DNA of 64,000 bases from VAZQ01 sp963721005 (GTDB taxonomy: Bacteria > Pseudomonadota > Alphaproteobacteria > Rhizobiales > Xanthobacteraceae). A program made the position numbers and the translations under genes. The stretch lies in contig CAVRHR010000005.1 in assembly GCA_963721005.1 (NCBI GenBank), forward strand, positions 744,001 through 808,000, written 5' to 3'. Of the stretch, positions 14,944 through 23,843 are shown piece by piece; positions within the stretch are counted from its first letter, which is position 1, and each line of letters begins with the position of its first letter. The notes under the pieces were generated by a model. That model was not told the origin of the DNA. It ran no database searches and saw nothing but the letters and a program-made list of their open reading frames with translations.

Positions 14944-15714
14944 GGCTATACGCCCCGACAGGACAGCGCGCGCAACATGCTCGATCCGGGCGCCGCGCGA
15001 CGCCGGAAACGAGCTCCACGAACGAGCTCATGCTCAGGCTTGCGGATCGCCAGTGCGGGCTTGCGACTCGGCATGCGCAAATATGATCCCGGTTTGAAAA
15101 ATCCGCCACCGGCAAGCCATCGATCCCCACACTCGCGGCGTCCGGACGCGCGCCGACGACCTACCTGGATACCGGCGACGATCGTCTCCATGGCGGCGGC
15201 AATATTGCGATCGCGACAAAGTATTTCCGCGGGAGCACCGCTTGCGAGGCTGAAGACGCGCGAGCGCGACACCGGCCCATGAGGCGCGTCGAGACACCAG
15301 CTCGCATCTCTAGTGCAATTTTCGCGGGAGAAGGATTTGGACAGCCGGCTCGCCGGCGGGAATGTGGCTAGTGGTCCGAACCTGACGCCGGACACTCGCG
15401 TCGATCCGGACCACCAGCAAGTTAGGTGCAGCAAGTGCAGATCCTCGCGGTGTGACGCCAACGCCTTTAACTGGGGGAACCGGCGCCGGCGCTGCCTGAC
15501 CGCAAGACGTTCTTCTTTTCTCTTTCAGGCGCTGCTTAATGGAAGAATGGAGTTACCGGTACCTTTCTCCGAGTATACAATTTTGTAAGATTTTGAGCCG
15601 TCGCCGTTTTCCATGAAGATTCAGTGCCTTAGGCGGGCGCTCGACGGCGCCCGGCAGCGGCTTCCGGACCGCCGCCGGATGCCGCCAGGAGCGAAAATGC
15701 TATAAACCGGCTTC
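14944..15714. other. Gene-poor stretch of ~770 bases
   Basis: No gene with a believable start, composition or family signature is seen on either strand. An AT-rich patch at ~15570-15600 (ATACAATTTTGTAAGATTTTG) before the response-regulator gene may contain its promoter. The rest looks like non-coding or decayed sequence. Confidence 0.45.
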
Positions 15715-16416
15715 ATGAAGATCCTGCTCATCGAGGACGATCAGCCGACCGCCGCCTTCGTGGAGAAGGGGCTGCGTCAGGCCGGCCACGAGGTCGACCA
15801 CTCCGGCGACGGCCGCGAAGGACTGGTCCTGGCCACCACCGTCACCTACGACGCGGCCGTGATCGACCGCATGCTGCCCGGGCTCGACGGGATGGCCCTG
15901 GTCAAGACCCTGCGCGGCGCCGGCATCAAGACGCCGATCCTGTTCCTCACCGCGCGCGGCGGCATCGACGACCGGGTCGAAGGCCTGGAAGCCGGCGCCG
16001 ACGATTATCTCGGCAAGCCGTTCGCCTTCTCCGAGCTGCTGGCGCGCCTCAATGCGCTGGCACGCCGGCCGCCGATCGCCGGCGAGGCGACGGTGCTGCA
16101 GGCCGGCGATCTGGTCATGGATCTGGTCGCCCGCAAGGTGCGCCGCGGCGACCAGACGATCGAGCTGATGCCGCGCGAGTTCAAGCTTTTGGAAGTGCTG
16201 ATGCGCAACCGCGGCCGGCTGATGACGCGCACCATGCTGCTCGAGCGGGTGTGGGATTTTCGCTTCGATCCCAAGTCGTCGATCGTCGAGACGCATGTGA
16301 GCCGGCTGCGCGCAAAGGTGGACCGGCCGTTCGATGTTTCGCTGATCAGGACCGAGCGTGGCATGGGCTACATCCTGGACGGCCCGCCCGTCGCCGAGCG
16401 ACCGCGCCGGCGATGA
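15715..16416 (+). CDS. OmpR/PhoB-family response regulator
   Basis: Product of 233 residues. The receiver domain shows the acidic pair D8/D9, the phospho-acceptor D51 (VIDRMLPG), T79 and K101 (LGKPF). The C-terminal winged helix starts at ~125 (LVMDLVARKVRRG) with LMPREFKLLEVLMRNRGRLMTR and VETHVSRLRAKVDRPF. It controls transcription when phosphorylated by the kinase whose gene overlaps it by four bases. The regulated genes cannot be told from the sequence. Confidence 0.95.
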   Translation: MKILLIEDDQPTAAFVEKGLRQAGHEVDHSGDGREGLVLATTVTYDAAVIDRMLPGLDGMALVKTLRGAGIKTPILFLTARGGIDDRVEGLEAGADDYLGKPFAFSELLARLNALARRPPIAGEATVLQAGDLVMDLVARKVRRGDQTIELMPREFKLLEVLMRNRGRLMTRTMLLERVWDFRFDPKSSIVETHVSRLRAKVDRPFDVSLIRTERGMGYILDGPPVAERPRRR

Positions 16417-17756
16417 TCGCATTCCACCGTTCCGGCGCGGTCCGCATCGCCGTGCTCTTTCTCGCGCTGTTCGCCTGCACGGTGGTCGCGGCCTTCGCGG
16501 TGACCTACACGCTGGTGCGCGAGGAGATCGTCGATCACCTGCGCCTGAACATCGTCGCCGGCGCCGACTCGATCGCGGCACGCCTGGCGCAAGAGGAGCC
16601 CGAGGTGGTGCTGTCCAACTCCAATCGGCAGCGGGTCGTGGCCCTGTTCGCCGCCGACGGCACGCGGGTGTTCGGCGAGCCCGGATTGTCGTCCTTCGTC
16701 GGCTGGCGCGAAATCCCGGCCGACAGCGTGGCGCTGGTGGAGGAGCCGCAATACCGGTCCGAGACGGTGCTCGCTTATGGCCGCCGGGTGGGCAAGCTGA
16801 CCCTGGTGGTCGGCGAGGGCATGGACATCGTGGAGGATTCCCGGGAGGCGCTCACCAGCGGGCTGTTGTGGAGCCTCGCATTCGTGGTGCTGGCCGGCAT
16901 CGCGGGCGCCGCCCTCATCGCCTGGCGGGTCGACCGGCGGCTCGGGCGCACCGAGGTGGCGCTGACCGCCTATGCGTCCGGCGAGATGTCGCGCCGGCTG
17001 CCGATCACCGGTTCCGGCGACGAGCTCGACCGCCTCGCACGCTCGGTGAACGCCGTGCTCGATCGTCTGGCGGCGCTGATCGAGACGACGCGCCAGATCA
17101 CCATCGATGCCGCCCATGACCTGAAGACGCCGATGACGCGGCTGTTGCATCGGCTGGCCGAGGCGGAGGGCAATTCGGTCGCGGAAGCCAAGTCGGTGCT
17201 GCGCTCGGCCGCCACGGACGCCAAGCAGATCATCACCACCTTCGACGCCCTGCTGCGGATCGCGGAGATCGAGGCCGGCGCGCGGCGCGCGCGCTTCGAC
17301 GTGGTGGACCTGTCCGACGTGGTCGACACGGTCGCGGATGCCTACGGCCCGGAGGCCGAGCAGGCCGGTCAGCGGCTCGAGACCAAGATCCGCCCGAAGC
17401 TGTACATCACCGGCGACCGCGAGCTCCTGACCCAGGCCTTCGCCGACCTGGTGGAGAATGCGATCCGCCATGCCGGCAAGGGCGCCACGATTTGCCTGAT
17501 GGCCGTGAGCCAAGCAGCGGCCGTCGAAGCGATGGTGAGCGACACCGGCCCGGGCGTGCCGGCAGCCGACCGCGAGCGCGTGCTGGGGCGGTTCGTGCGC
17601 CTGGAGGCCAGCCGCTCCACGCCGGGCACCGGGCTCGGGCTCACGCTGGTGAAGGCGATCGCGGATTTGCACAATGCGCATCTCGAGCTCAGCGACAACG
17701 GCCCGGGCCTTCGGGTGACCATCAGCTTCGCGCAGCCGGCCGCGGCGATGCGATAG
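16413..17756 (+). CDS. Membrane sensor histidine kinase (HAMP-HisKA-HATPase)
   Basis: Product of 447 residues. Two membrane segments (~10-32 and ~150-172) flank a periplasmic sensor of ~115 residues. A HAMP domain follows (WRVDRRLGRTEVALTAYASG), then HisKA with the phospho-accepting H235 in DAAHDLKTPMTRLL, and a HATPase with N-box LVENAIRHAG (N349), DTGPGVP and GTGLGLTLVKAI. ATG 16413 overlaps the stop of the response-regulator gene, giving a coupled two-component operon. The periplasmic signal is unknown. Confidence 0.94.
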   Translation: MIAFHRSGAVRIAVLFLALFACTVVAAFAVTYTLVREEIVDHLRLNIVAGADSIAARLAQEEPEVVLSNSNRQRVVALFAADGTRVFGEPGLSSFVGWREIPADSVALVEEPQYRSETVLAYGRRVGKLTLVVGEGMDIVEDSREALTSGLLWSLAFVVLAGIAGAALIAWRVDRRLGRTEVALTAYASGEMSRRLPITGSGDELDRLARSVNAVLDRLAALIETTRQITIDAAHDLKTPMTRLLHRLAEAEGNSVAEAKSVLRSAATDAKQIITTFDALLRIAEIEAGARRARFDVVDLSDVVDTVADAYGPEAEQAGQRLETKIRPKLYITGDRELLTQAFADLVENAIRHAGKGATICLMAVSQAAAVEAMVSDTGPGVPAADRERVLGRFVRLEASRSTPGTGLGLTLVKAIADLHNAHLELSDNGPGLRVTISFAQPAAAMR

Positions 17757-17828
17757 AACCGGCAGCCGCCCTCGCGTTTTCCCGCGGCCACGAGCTGGGC
17801 GCGGCCGCAACCGGTGCCGCGACCGAGA

Positions 17829-18695
17829 TCAGCTCAAGGTGTCCATGAGCGCCGGCCGCACGCCGAGCTGCCCAGTCAGCCGCTCGAGCTCGGCTCGCGC
17901 CTGCGCATTGCCCTGCTGATGCCGCTCGGCCAGGATCAGCTCGTTCTTCAACGAGTGCTCGAGACCGGTGAGCTCGGTCACCCGAACCATGTAGCCGTGG
18001 GCCTCCAGTACCAGCCCGCGAATCACATTGGTGAGGTGGGCGCCGAATTCGCGCCGCTGGATCGGATGACGCCAAAGCTGGCGCAGCGGACCCTTCTGGC
18101 TCCTGAGCAGCTGGGCGACCTCCGCCTGGCAGCAGGGGACCAGCGCCACGGTCTTGGCCTGGTGGCGCAGCGCAAACCGGATGGCATCGTCGGTCGCCGT
18201 GTCGCAGGCATGCAGCGCGGTGACCATGTCGACGCGGCCGCCGGGCAGCACCGTCTCCCCGATCGGCGAGGACATGAACTCCATGCGCTCGAATCCGGAC
18301 TCGCTCGCCAAGGCACGCGACATCTGCGTCAGGTCCGTCCGCGCCTCCACGCCCACCACTCGCCCGCGTCCGGCCGGACCGAGAACGAGGTCGTAGAGGA
18401 CGAAGCCGAGATAGGATTTGCCGGCGCCGAGATCGGCCAGCACCGGCTCCGCGGATTGCTCGAGCAGCGCCTCGAGCGCGGGCCGCAGGAGCTGCGTCAG
18501 ATGCAGCACCTGCTTGAGCTTGCGCCGCGAGTCCGCATTGAGCGCGCCCTCGCGCGTGAGGATGTGCAGCGCCTTGAGGAGGGCGACGGACCTTTCCGGC
18601 CGCGGCGCCGGCCAGAGCCCGGCGAGGGCGTCGCTCGCCTTCGCTGCATTCGTCATTGCTGCATTGGTCTTCGCCGTATCGTGCTTGCGCGCCAT
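17829..18695 (-). CDS. SAM-dependent methyltransferase (METTL25/Methyltransf_32-like)
   Basis: Product of 288 residues, cytoplasmic. The SAM-binding core begins at ~88 with LADLGAGKSYLGFVLYDL, then VVGVEARTDL, and contains TALHACDTATDDAIRFAL followed by ALVPCCQAEV. The HACD/PCC pair is characteristic of the Methyltransf_32 group related to METTL25 and RRNAD1. The N-terminal ~85 residues are helical (LHILTREGALNADSRRKLKQ). It converges with the histidine kinase gene. The substrate, possibly a protein histidine or RNA, is unknown. Confidence 0.8.
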   Translation of the reverse strand: MARKHDTAKTNAAMTNAAKASDALAGLWPAPRPERSVALLKALHILTREGALNADSRRKLKQVLHLTQLLRPALEALLEQSAEPVLADLGAGKSYLGFVLYDLVLGPAGRGRVVGVEARTDLTQMSRALASESGFERMEFMSSPIGETVLPGGRVDMVTALHACDTATDDAIRFALRHQAKTVALVPCCQAEVAQLLRSQKGPLRQLWRHPIQRREFGAHLTNVIRGLVLEAHGYMVRVTELTGLEHSLKNELILAERHQQGNAQARAELERLTGQLGVRPALMDTLS

Positions 18696-19112
18696 GATTC
18701 CGATCTCGCGCCGCCCGCCCGCGACTGCCTTGGTGTCGCGCCAAGCGCCGCCTACGATGTGCTCGAATGATGTTTATCCTGCAAAACCAGGCTCGCAACG
18801 CCATTCTCAAGGCCGGCGCCCGGAAATGACCGCCGCGACGTGCCGCCGCGGGACTGGCAGGCGAGATATGGAGATCGGGCTCGGATTTCCATAATAACGT
18901 CCGAAACTTCGTTGCCGTTCCTCGTTCAAGACTCCAAGGTCCCCGCGACCCACGCTCAGCCCTCCCCCCTCGAGGTGCGCCCCCCGCGCCATCGGCGGCC
19001 ACACCGCCGGCCAAGCCGGAACCGGCCCGAAGCCCGCGGGAGGTGCGTCCGCCCTCCGGTCTGCTATCCTGCCGGCCAAGAACAAGGGCCGCGGGAGCGG
19101 CCGGGAGTGGAG
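18696..19112. other. Divergent intergenic region
   Basis: This 417-base stretch separates the leftward methyltransferase gene from the rightward membrane-protein gene and presumably holds both promoters. No gene or clear operator is recognised. Confidence 0.45.
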
Positions 19113-19913
19113 ATGAGCATGACGTGGTGGCCCGGCTGGAACTCGATTGAGGGTGCCGCCAAATGGGGAGACCTCTTCTTTTGGGCCGGGTTCGCCTGCT
19201 TGGTCCTGCTGGCGGGATGCGAAATCCTGTCCAAGGTCTACAGCTGGCGCAAGGATACCCTCCTCGCCATGGAGGGCGATCTGATCTCGATCGCCCGCGA
19301 CGTCCGCAGCAAGGAGACGGAGCAGGAGCCCGGCGATGCGCGCGCGCGCCGCGACGCCGAGATCGCGAGCACCCGAGCCCCGCAGGTCGAGCCCGACCGG
19401 ACCGCGCCGGAGCCGCAATTCCAGCCGCCGCTGCAGCCGCAATCAGAGCCGCAGCAGGCGTCGCGCGAAGCAGAACCGCTCGCCCGCACGCCCGAGCAGG
19501 TTGCCCGCCTCCAGGAACGATCTCCCCGCAGCCTGACCGAAGCCCAGAAGAAGAGCATCGTGGCGTTGCTGGCGCCGTTTCGCGGCCAGAAGTTCTCCGT
19601 GGTCTGCATCGCGGGAGATACCGAAGGCAAGAATATCGCCGAGCAGATCGTGACCGTCCTGCGTGCCGCCGGATGGGACTTTCCGGAGACCGGCGTCGCC
19701 GAAGCCGCTTACAACAACAAGGAGCCGCTCGGCCTCTCCCTGATGGTCAATGCCGGACAGATCATGACGCCGAGCGTGCTGCGACCGGTCGCCATGCTGG
19801 TCAAGGGCTTGGCGGATGCCGGTCTCATGCAACGCAATGGCGCGCTCGCCGATCCGAATATTCAGCGCGATCGCATCGAGGTTCGGGTCGGCCGCAATCG
19901 CAATCCGGCGTGA
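19113..19913 (+). CDS. Single-pass membrane protein with Pro/Gln-rich linker
   Basis: Product of 266 residues. One membrane span (LFFWAGFACLVLLAGCEIL) lies at ~21-39, followed by a short helix, a long Pro/Glu/Gln-rich linker (~80-140) and a folded cytoplasmic domain (~140-255): QKKSIVALLAPFRGQKFSVV, AGDTEGKNIAEQIVTVLRAAGW and SLMVNAGQIMTPSVL. That domain resembles small alpha/beta modules seen in rhizobial membrane proteins. ATG 19113 follows a GGGAGTGGAG ribosome site. No enzyme motif is recognised. Confidence 0.65.
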   Translation: MSMTWWPGWNSIEGAAKWGDLFFWAGFACLVLLAGCEILSKVYSWRKDTLLAMEGDLISIARDVRSKETEQEPGDARARRDAEIASTRAPQVEPDRTAPEPQFQPPLQPQSEPQQASREAEPLARTPEQVARLQERSPRSLTEAQKKSIVALLAPFRGQKFSVVCIAGDTEGKNIAEQIVTVLRAAGWDFPETGVAEAAYNNKEPLGLSLMVNAGQIMTPSVLRPVAMLVKGLADAGLMQRNGALADPNIQRDRIEVRVGRNRNPA

Positions 19914-20039
19914 TCCGGCGAGGCGCGCCGGGACGGTCCGCTGCAGATTCCTGTTAGCTGTTGCCGTATTGCAACAGCCATGCGCCGCTCAGGCATATAG
20001 CATCGCGCCGGCGTGGTGGATGGAATGGGGGCGTTCGAC

Positions 20040-20858
20040 ATGAGGAAGCTGCTGCCGGGAAGCGTGGCGCTCGTGGCACTATGTGTGAGTATCCCCGCGA
20101 TGGCGGCGGATCTCGAGGTCGGGGCACCGGGGCCGGCCTACAAGGCGGTGCGGCCGGTCGTGCGGGCCTACGACTGGAGCGGGTTCTATGTCGGCGGCAA
20201 TGTCGGCGGCCATTGGGGCACCGACAAGGTGACCACAGTAACAGACGTCGACTTCGAGGGCGGTGGCACAGCCACCGGAGCCGCCATCGACGGAGCATCG
20301 CCGGCCACCTTGCATCCGGAAGGCTTCATCGGCGGCGTGCAGGCCGGCTTGAACCTCGAAGGCAGCGGCGGGGTGTTCGGCATCGAGGTCGATGCCAATT
20401 GGCTGGGCGGCTCGGCATCGCGGAGGTTGACCAACATCCCGGTCATCACGCCCGGCGATGCCATGACCAATACATCGCAGGCCTCATTCCTCTCCACCAT
20501 GCGCATGCGCTGGGGAACGACGGTGCTCTCCGACCGCTCGCTGTTCTACGTGACCGCCGGCTTCGCCTTCGCGACAGTCAAGACGACCGACGCCATGGGG
20601 CATTTCGGCAATACGCTCATCACCTCGGTCACCGGCAGCACGACGCAGCCCGGCTTTGCGGCGGGCGGCGGTTTTGAATACGCCTTCACCGACAATATCT
20701 CGGCGAGGGTCGAGTACCTCTATGTCGGCATCAGGAGCTTCACCACCACCATCCCGGGCACGCCGGGACTTGCCGACAGCATCGCGGTCAATCACGATTA
20801 CAGCGACCACATCGGACGCTTCGCCTTGAATTTCAAGTTCGGCGGGATCGGCTGGTAA
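20040..20858 (+). CDS. Outer-membrane beta-barrel protein (Omp25/Omp31-like)
   Basis: Product of 272 residues with signal peptide MRKLLPGSVALVALCVSIPAMAA (cleavage near 23). After the conserved opening DWSGFYVGGNVGGHWG, alternating hydrophobic residues indicate eight beta strands. Typical family segments are GFIGGVQAGLNLEG, WLGGSASRRL, FYVTAGFAFATVK, EYAFTDNISARVEYLYVG and the terminal FALNFKFGGIGW. The small opacity-like barrels of this group are abundant surface proteins in Rhizobiales. It is monocistronic. Confidence 0.88.
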   Translation: MRKLLPGSVALVALCVSIPAMAADLEVGAPGPAYKAVRPVVRAYDWSGFYVGGNVGGHWGTDKVTTVTDVDFEGGGTATGAAIDGASPATLHPEGFIGGVQAGLNLEGSGGVFGIEVDANWLGGSASRRLTNIPVITPGDAMTNTSQASFLSTMRMRWGTTVLSDRSLFYVTAGFAFATVKTTDAMGHFGNTLITSVTGSTTQPGFAAGGGFEYAFTDNISARVEYLYVGIRSFTTTIPGTPGLADSIAVNHDYSDHIGRFALNFKFGGIGW

Positions 20859-20964
20859 TCGACCGACTGCCGGCCGGCTCCGGAAATGACGTCACGCGAG
20901 CGGCGATTCGGCCGCCGGCGGACGTGAAGACCGCTTCGGAATCCGGCAGCCGCCGGGGCGATTG

Positions 20965-21399
20965 ATGACGAACCAGACGCAATCCGCTGCTCCCGAAAAG
21001 TCCTGCGGCTCGTGCACGCAATGCTGCCGCATGCTGTCGGTGCCCGAGCTCTACAAGCCGGCGTGGAGCCCCTGCCCCAATTGCGCCGCCGGCGTCGGCT
21101 GCAAGGTTTATCCGGACCGGCCGCAGTCGTGCCGCGACTTCCTCTGCGGCTGGCTGCAGGCACCCTATATGGGTCCGGAGCTCAGGCCGGACCGATCTCA
21201 TGTGGTGTTCTTCCAGCCCGACCGGCACACCATGGTGGCCAATTGCGATCCCGACCATCCCGACGCCTGGCGCGCCCCCGTGGTGATGGCGGTCCTGCAT
21301 CGGCTGGCGCACAACTTCGCCGAGCGGGTCGTGCTGGTGCGGGTCGAAAATCGATTCTGGCGCATCACCGCGGATGCCGTCGTGCCGATCACCAGCTGA
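20965..21399 (+). CDS. YkgJ-like cysteine-cluster protein
   Basis: Product of 144 residues carrying the cysteine pattern of the zinc/iron-chelating YkgJ domain: CGSCTQCC (C14, C17, C20, C21), SPCPNC (C37, C40), GCKVYPDRP (C46), SCRDFLCGW (C56, C61). These proteins bind an iron-sulfur or metal cluster in the cytoplasm; their enzymatic role is not established. ATG 20965 is preferred over the adjacent TTG at 20962. The C-terminal ~60 residues form an alpha/beta tail (VVMAVLHRLAHNF) without recognisable motif. Confidence 0.82.
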   Translation: MTNQTQSAAPEKSCGSCTQCCRMLSVPELYKPAWSPCPNCAAGVGCKVYPDRPQSCRDFLCGWLQAPYMGPELRPDRSHVVFFQPDRHTMVANCDPDHPDAWRAPVVMAVLHRLAHNFAERVVLVRVENRFWRITADAVVPITS

Positions 21400-21643
21400 G
21401 CAGCCCGCCCATTCTTTGCTCCTTCAAACTGTCACAAGAATCAGCTAGCTATCTTCCCCATGGCGGCTCGTAGATGGTGAATCGATGAGCAGGGGGACGC
21501 GTCCGAAACCAACGGATCGTGGTCCATCGCCCTCCGCGTCGCCTACTTCCGAACACTACCGCAAACTGCCGATCCGGCTCTCGGGCGCAACCTCGCGCCC
21601 GGCGCCGGCTATTCCCTAAAGGTTCAGCAAAAGGAGTCTGCCC

Positions 21644-22378
21644 TTGGGTAAGCAATTCACGAAGAAGAGACGCCGGAACGCACGCCCGGTCGCGACCGCC
21701 GAGATCATCGAATTTCAGGGGTCCAAGTTCGAGGCCGAGCGCCTCCCTCCCCCCATCAGGGCGCTCAACCCGACCCAGGCCGACTACCTCGATGCGCTCG
21801 CCTGCAGCCCGCAGGTGGTGGTGCTGGGACCGGCCGGCACCGGCAAGACCTGGATCGCCGCCACCCATGCGGCCGATCTCTATCGCCGCCGGCAGATCTC
21901 CAAGATCATCCTCACGAGGCCCAACGTGCCGTGCGGTCGCTCGCTGGGATTTTTCCCGGGCTCGCTCGAGGACAAGTTCGCCCCCTGGGTCGCCCCGGTG
22001 GTCGAGGCCATCAAGGACCGGATCGGGGCGCCTGCCTACGAGATCGCGCTCAAGCGCGGCCACATCGAGATGGTGCCGTTCCAGGTCATGCGCGGCAGAT
22101 CATGGAAGAACGCCTTCGTGCTGCTCGACGAGGCGCAGAACACCACGCCGGCCGAGATCAAGATGTTCCTCACGCGGGTGGGCGAGGACTGCACGGTGAT
22201 CATCAACGGCGACGTGAGCCAATGCGATCTCGATGAAACCTCGGGCCTGCGTACGGTGCTGCAGCTGATCAAATCGCAGAGGCTGCCGGTGCCGGTAATC
22301 GAGTTCACCGCCGCCGACATCGTGCGCTCCGGGCTGTGCGCCATGTGGGTGCGCGCCTTCGCGGGAGCGCGGATTTAA
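21644..22378 (+). CDS. PhoH-family ATPase (short, phage-type)
   Basis: Product of 244 residues with a TTG start at 21644 placed behind AAGGAG at good spacing; there is no alternative ATG before the domain. Walker A is GPAGTGKT at 62-69, Walker B is FVLLDEAQNTT, and the conserved RPNVPCGRSLGFFPG and INGDVSQCDL segments are present. It lacks the N-terminal PIN or KH extensions of PhoH2 or PhoL, so it corresponds to the short form common in phages and alphaproteobacteria. PhoH proteins are RNA-linked P-loop ATPases; the cellular role is unsettled. Confidence 0.9.
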   Translation: MGKQFTKKRRRNARPVATAEIIEFQGSKFEAERLPPPIRALNPTQADYLDALACSPQVVVLGPAGTGKTWIAATHAADLYRRRQISKIILTRPNVPCGRSLGFFPGSLEDKFAPWVAPVVEAIKDRIGAPAYEIALKRGHIEMVPFQVMRGRSWKNAFVLLDEAQNTTPAEIKMFLTRVGEDCTVIINGDVSQCDLDETSGLRTVLQLIKSQRLPVPVIEFTAADIVRSGLCAMWVRAFAGARI

Positions 22379-22384
22379 CGGGAT

Positions 22385-22491
22385 GGCGGGCGCCCACCTT
22401 CAGGGCGGTTACGCCCGTCTTCGACGGGCTACGGGGCGCCCCTACCAAGCAACCGGACGGCATTCGTAGGGGCGGCCCTCGTGGCCGCCCT
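22385..22491. repeat. Dispersed REP-like palindromes
   Basis: The stretch carries GGGCGCCC and GGCGCCCCTACC next to CGTAGGGGCGGCCCTCGTGG with its following CCGCCCT (22465-22491). The latter is the same unit as at 13585. The copies sit between convergent genes (PhoH and a solute receptor), where such repeats commonly lie. Confidence 0.65.
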
Positions 22492-22517
22492 CTTTTCAGG
22501 CCTTCACGTTCAGGCCT

Positions 22518-23582
22518 TCACGGCGTTCCGGCGCTGGCATCCGCGGCGAGCTTCCTGATCTCGGCCGGCGTCTTGCTCAGGCCAGCGACCAGTGCGTCGA
22601 TCTCGGTGCCCGACACCGGCCGCACCTCGAGATCGAGCTTCTGGGCTTCGGCCAGGAACTCCTTGTCCTTCATGGTGGCGTCGAAGGCGGTGCGCAAGGC
22701 ACGCAGCCGCTCCTCCGGAATGCCCGGCGGCGCGGCGAACGGGCGCGCCAGGGTCTGGCGCGAGAAGATCAGCTCGAGCACCGCGACCTTGGACGGATCC
22801 TCGGTCAGCTTGGTGATCAGCGGCACGTTCGGCAGGTCCTCGTGCGGGGTCAGGCCGAGCTGGACCGGCACCGCGATCTCGCCGGAGTCATAAAGCTTCT
22901 TGCTGCGGCTCTTCAACGTGCTCCACGACCAGCCGCACAGCCCGCCCAGCTCGCCGCGCTCGACCGCCAACAGGATATCGGCCGTGCCCGGATAGCCGCT
23001 GATCAGCTTGAGCTTGGCGTTGAACACGCTGCGCAGCACATTGGCGTAGACCCCGAGGTCGTCGGCCTGGCCGGAGCTGCCGACGGTGGTTTCCTTGGTC
23101 AGCATGTCGTCCCAGGTCCGGATCCCGGAGCTGCGGCTGAAGCCGCAGACGCTCACCTCGTTGGTGACGCTGCCGAGCCAGCCGAAGTTCTGCGCCTCGA
23201 ACTGCCCTTTGTTGGCGCCGAGCAGCGTGTCCACGATGATGCCGCGCGAGAAGGTGCCGATGACGGTGCCGTCCTTGGGGGCGGCGTTGTAGAGCGAGCT
23301 CGCCGCCCTTACGCTGCCGGCGCCGGCCATGTTCTGCGGCACGATGCTCGGGTTGCCCGGGATGAAGCGGCCGAGATGACGCGCCACCGCGCGCCCGTAG
23401 AGGTCGTAGCCGCCGCCCGGACCGAAGCCGATCAGGAGCTGCATGGTCTTGCCCTTGTAGAAGGCCTCGACCGAATCCGCCGCCAGGCCAGGGATGGCGC
23501 CGCCGAGCATGGCGAGCAACGCAATCGTCGTCAGTACGCGCATCCGCCGCACATTCGCGACGCTGCTCCACGACCCCTTCAT
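22518..23582 (-). CDS. Bug-family extracytoplasmic solute receptor (TctC-like)
   Basis: Product of 354 residues. The N-terminus has a signal peptide (MRVLTTIALLAMLGGAIPGLAAD), after which the TctC fold begins: FYKGKTMQLLIGFGPGGGYD, then NPSIVPQNMAGAGS and SSLYNAAPKDGTVIG. These periplasmic receptors bind carboxylated compounds for tripartite tricarboxylate-type transport or sensing. No tctA/tctB membrane genes are adjacent, so it is an orphan receptor. ATG 23582 (with GGGAG upstream) is chosen; ATG 23543 at the signal peptide itself is a reasonable alternative. It diverges from the next gene with a 261-base gap. Confidence 0.88.
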   Translation of the reverse strand: MKGSWSSVANVRRMRVLTTIALLAMLGGAIPGLAADSVEAFYKGKTMQLLIGFGPGGGYDLYGRAVARHLGRFIPGNPSIVPQNMAGAGSVRAASSLYNAAPKDGTVIGTFSRGIIVDTLLGANKGQFEAQNFGWLGSVTNEVSVCGFSRSSGIRTWDDMLTKETTVGSSGQADDLGVYANVLRSVFNAKLKLISGYPGTADILLAVERGELGGLCGWSWSTLKSRSKKLYDSGEIAVPVQLGLTPHEDLPNVPLITKLTEDPSKVAVLELIFSRQTLARPFAAPPGIPEERLRALRTAFDATMKDKEFLAEAQKLDLEVRPVSGTEIDALVAGLSKTPAEIRKLAADASAGTP

Positions 23583-23843
23583 GTCTGATCTCCCGAGCAT
23601 CCGTATCCGTGGTTGCCGTAGCCGCAGCGCTCGCCCGTGTGCCGGACCTTGGTTCTGGTTTCGCCGCAGGCGCGACTGCTGGACATTCGCGCATGCTTCG
23701 ATGATAGTGGCGGCCATCCCATCATGGCGCAAGTGGACACGCTCACGGCGTGCGTGGGAACCAATGAGGCCGCCGTCAGGCGGTCACTTTGTCGCATCTC
23801 GCGAGCTCCACCGACGTTCTCCAACCTTCAGCGGAAACTACAT

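Noticed and set aside
14946..15461. Minus-strand frame of 171 codons in a gene-poor region
   Set aside because: Ser/Arg/Pro-rich, no recognisable segment or ribosome site; treated as non-coding.
21420..21440. TGTCACAAG shared with 13880 as a promoter family
   Set aside because: Nine bases in two places are not enough to exclude chance.
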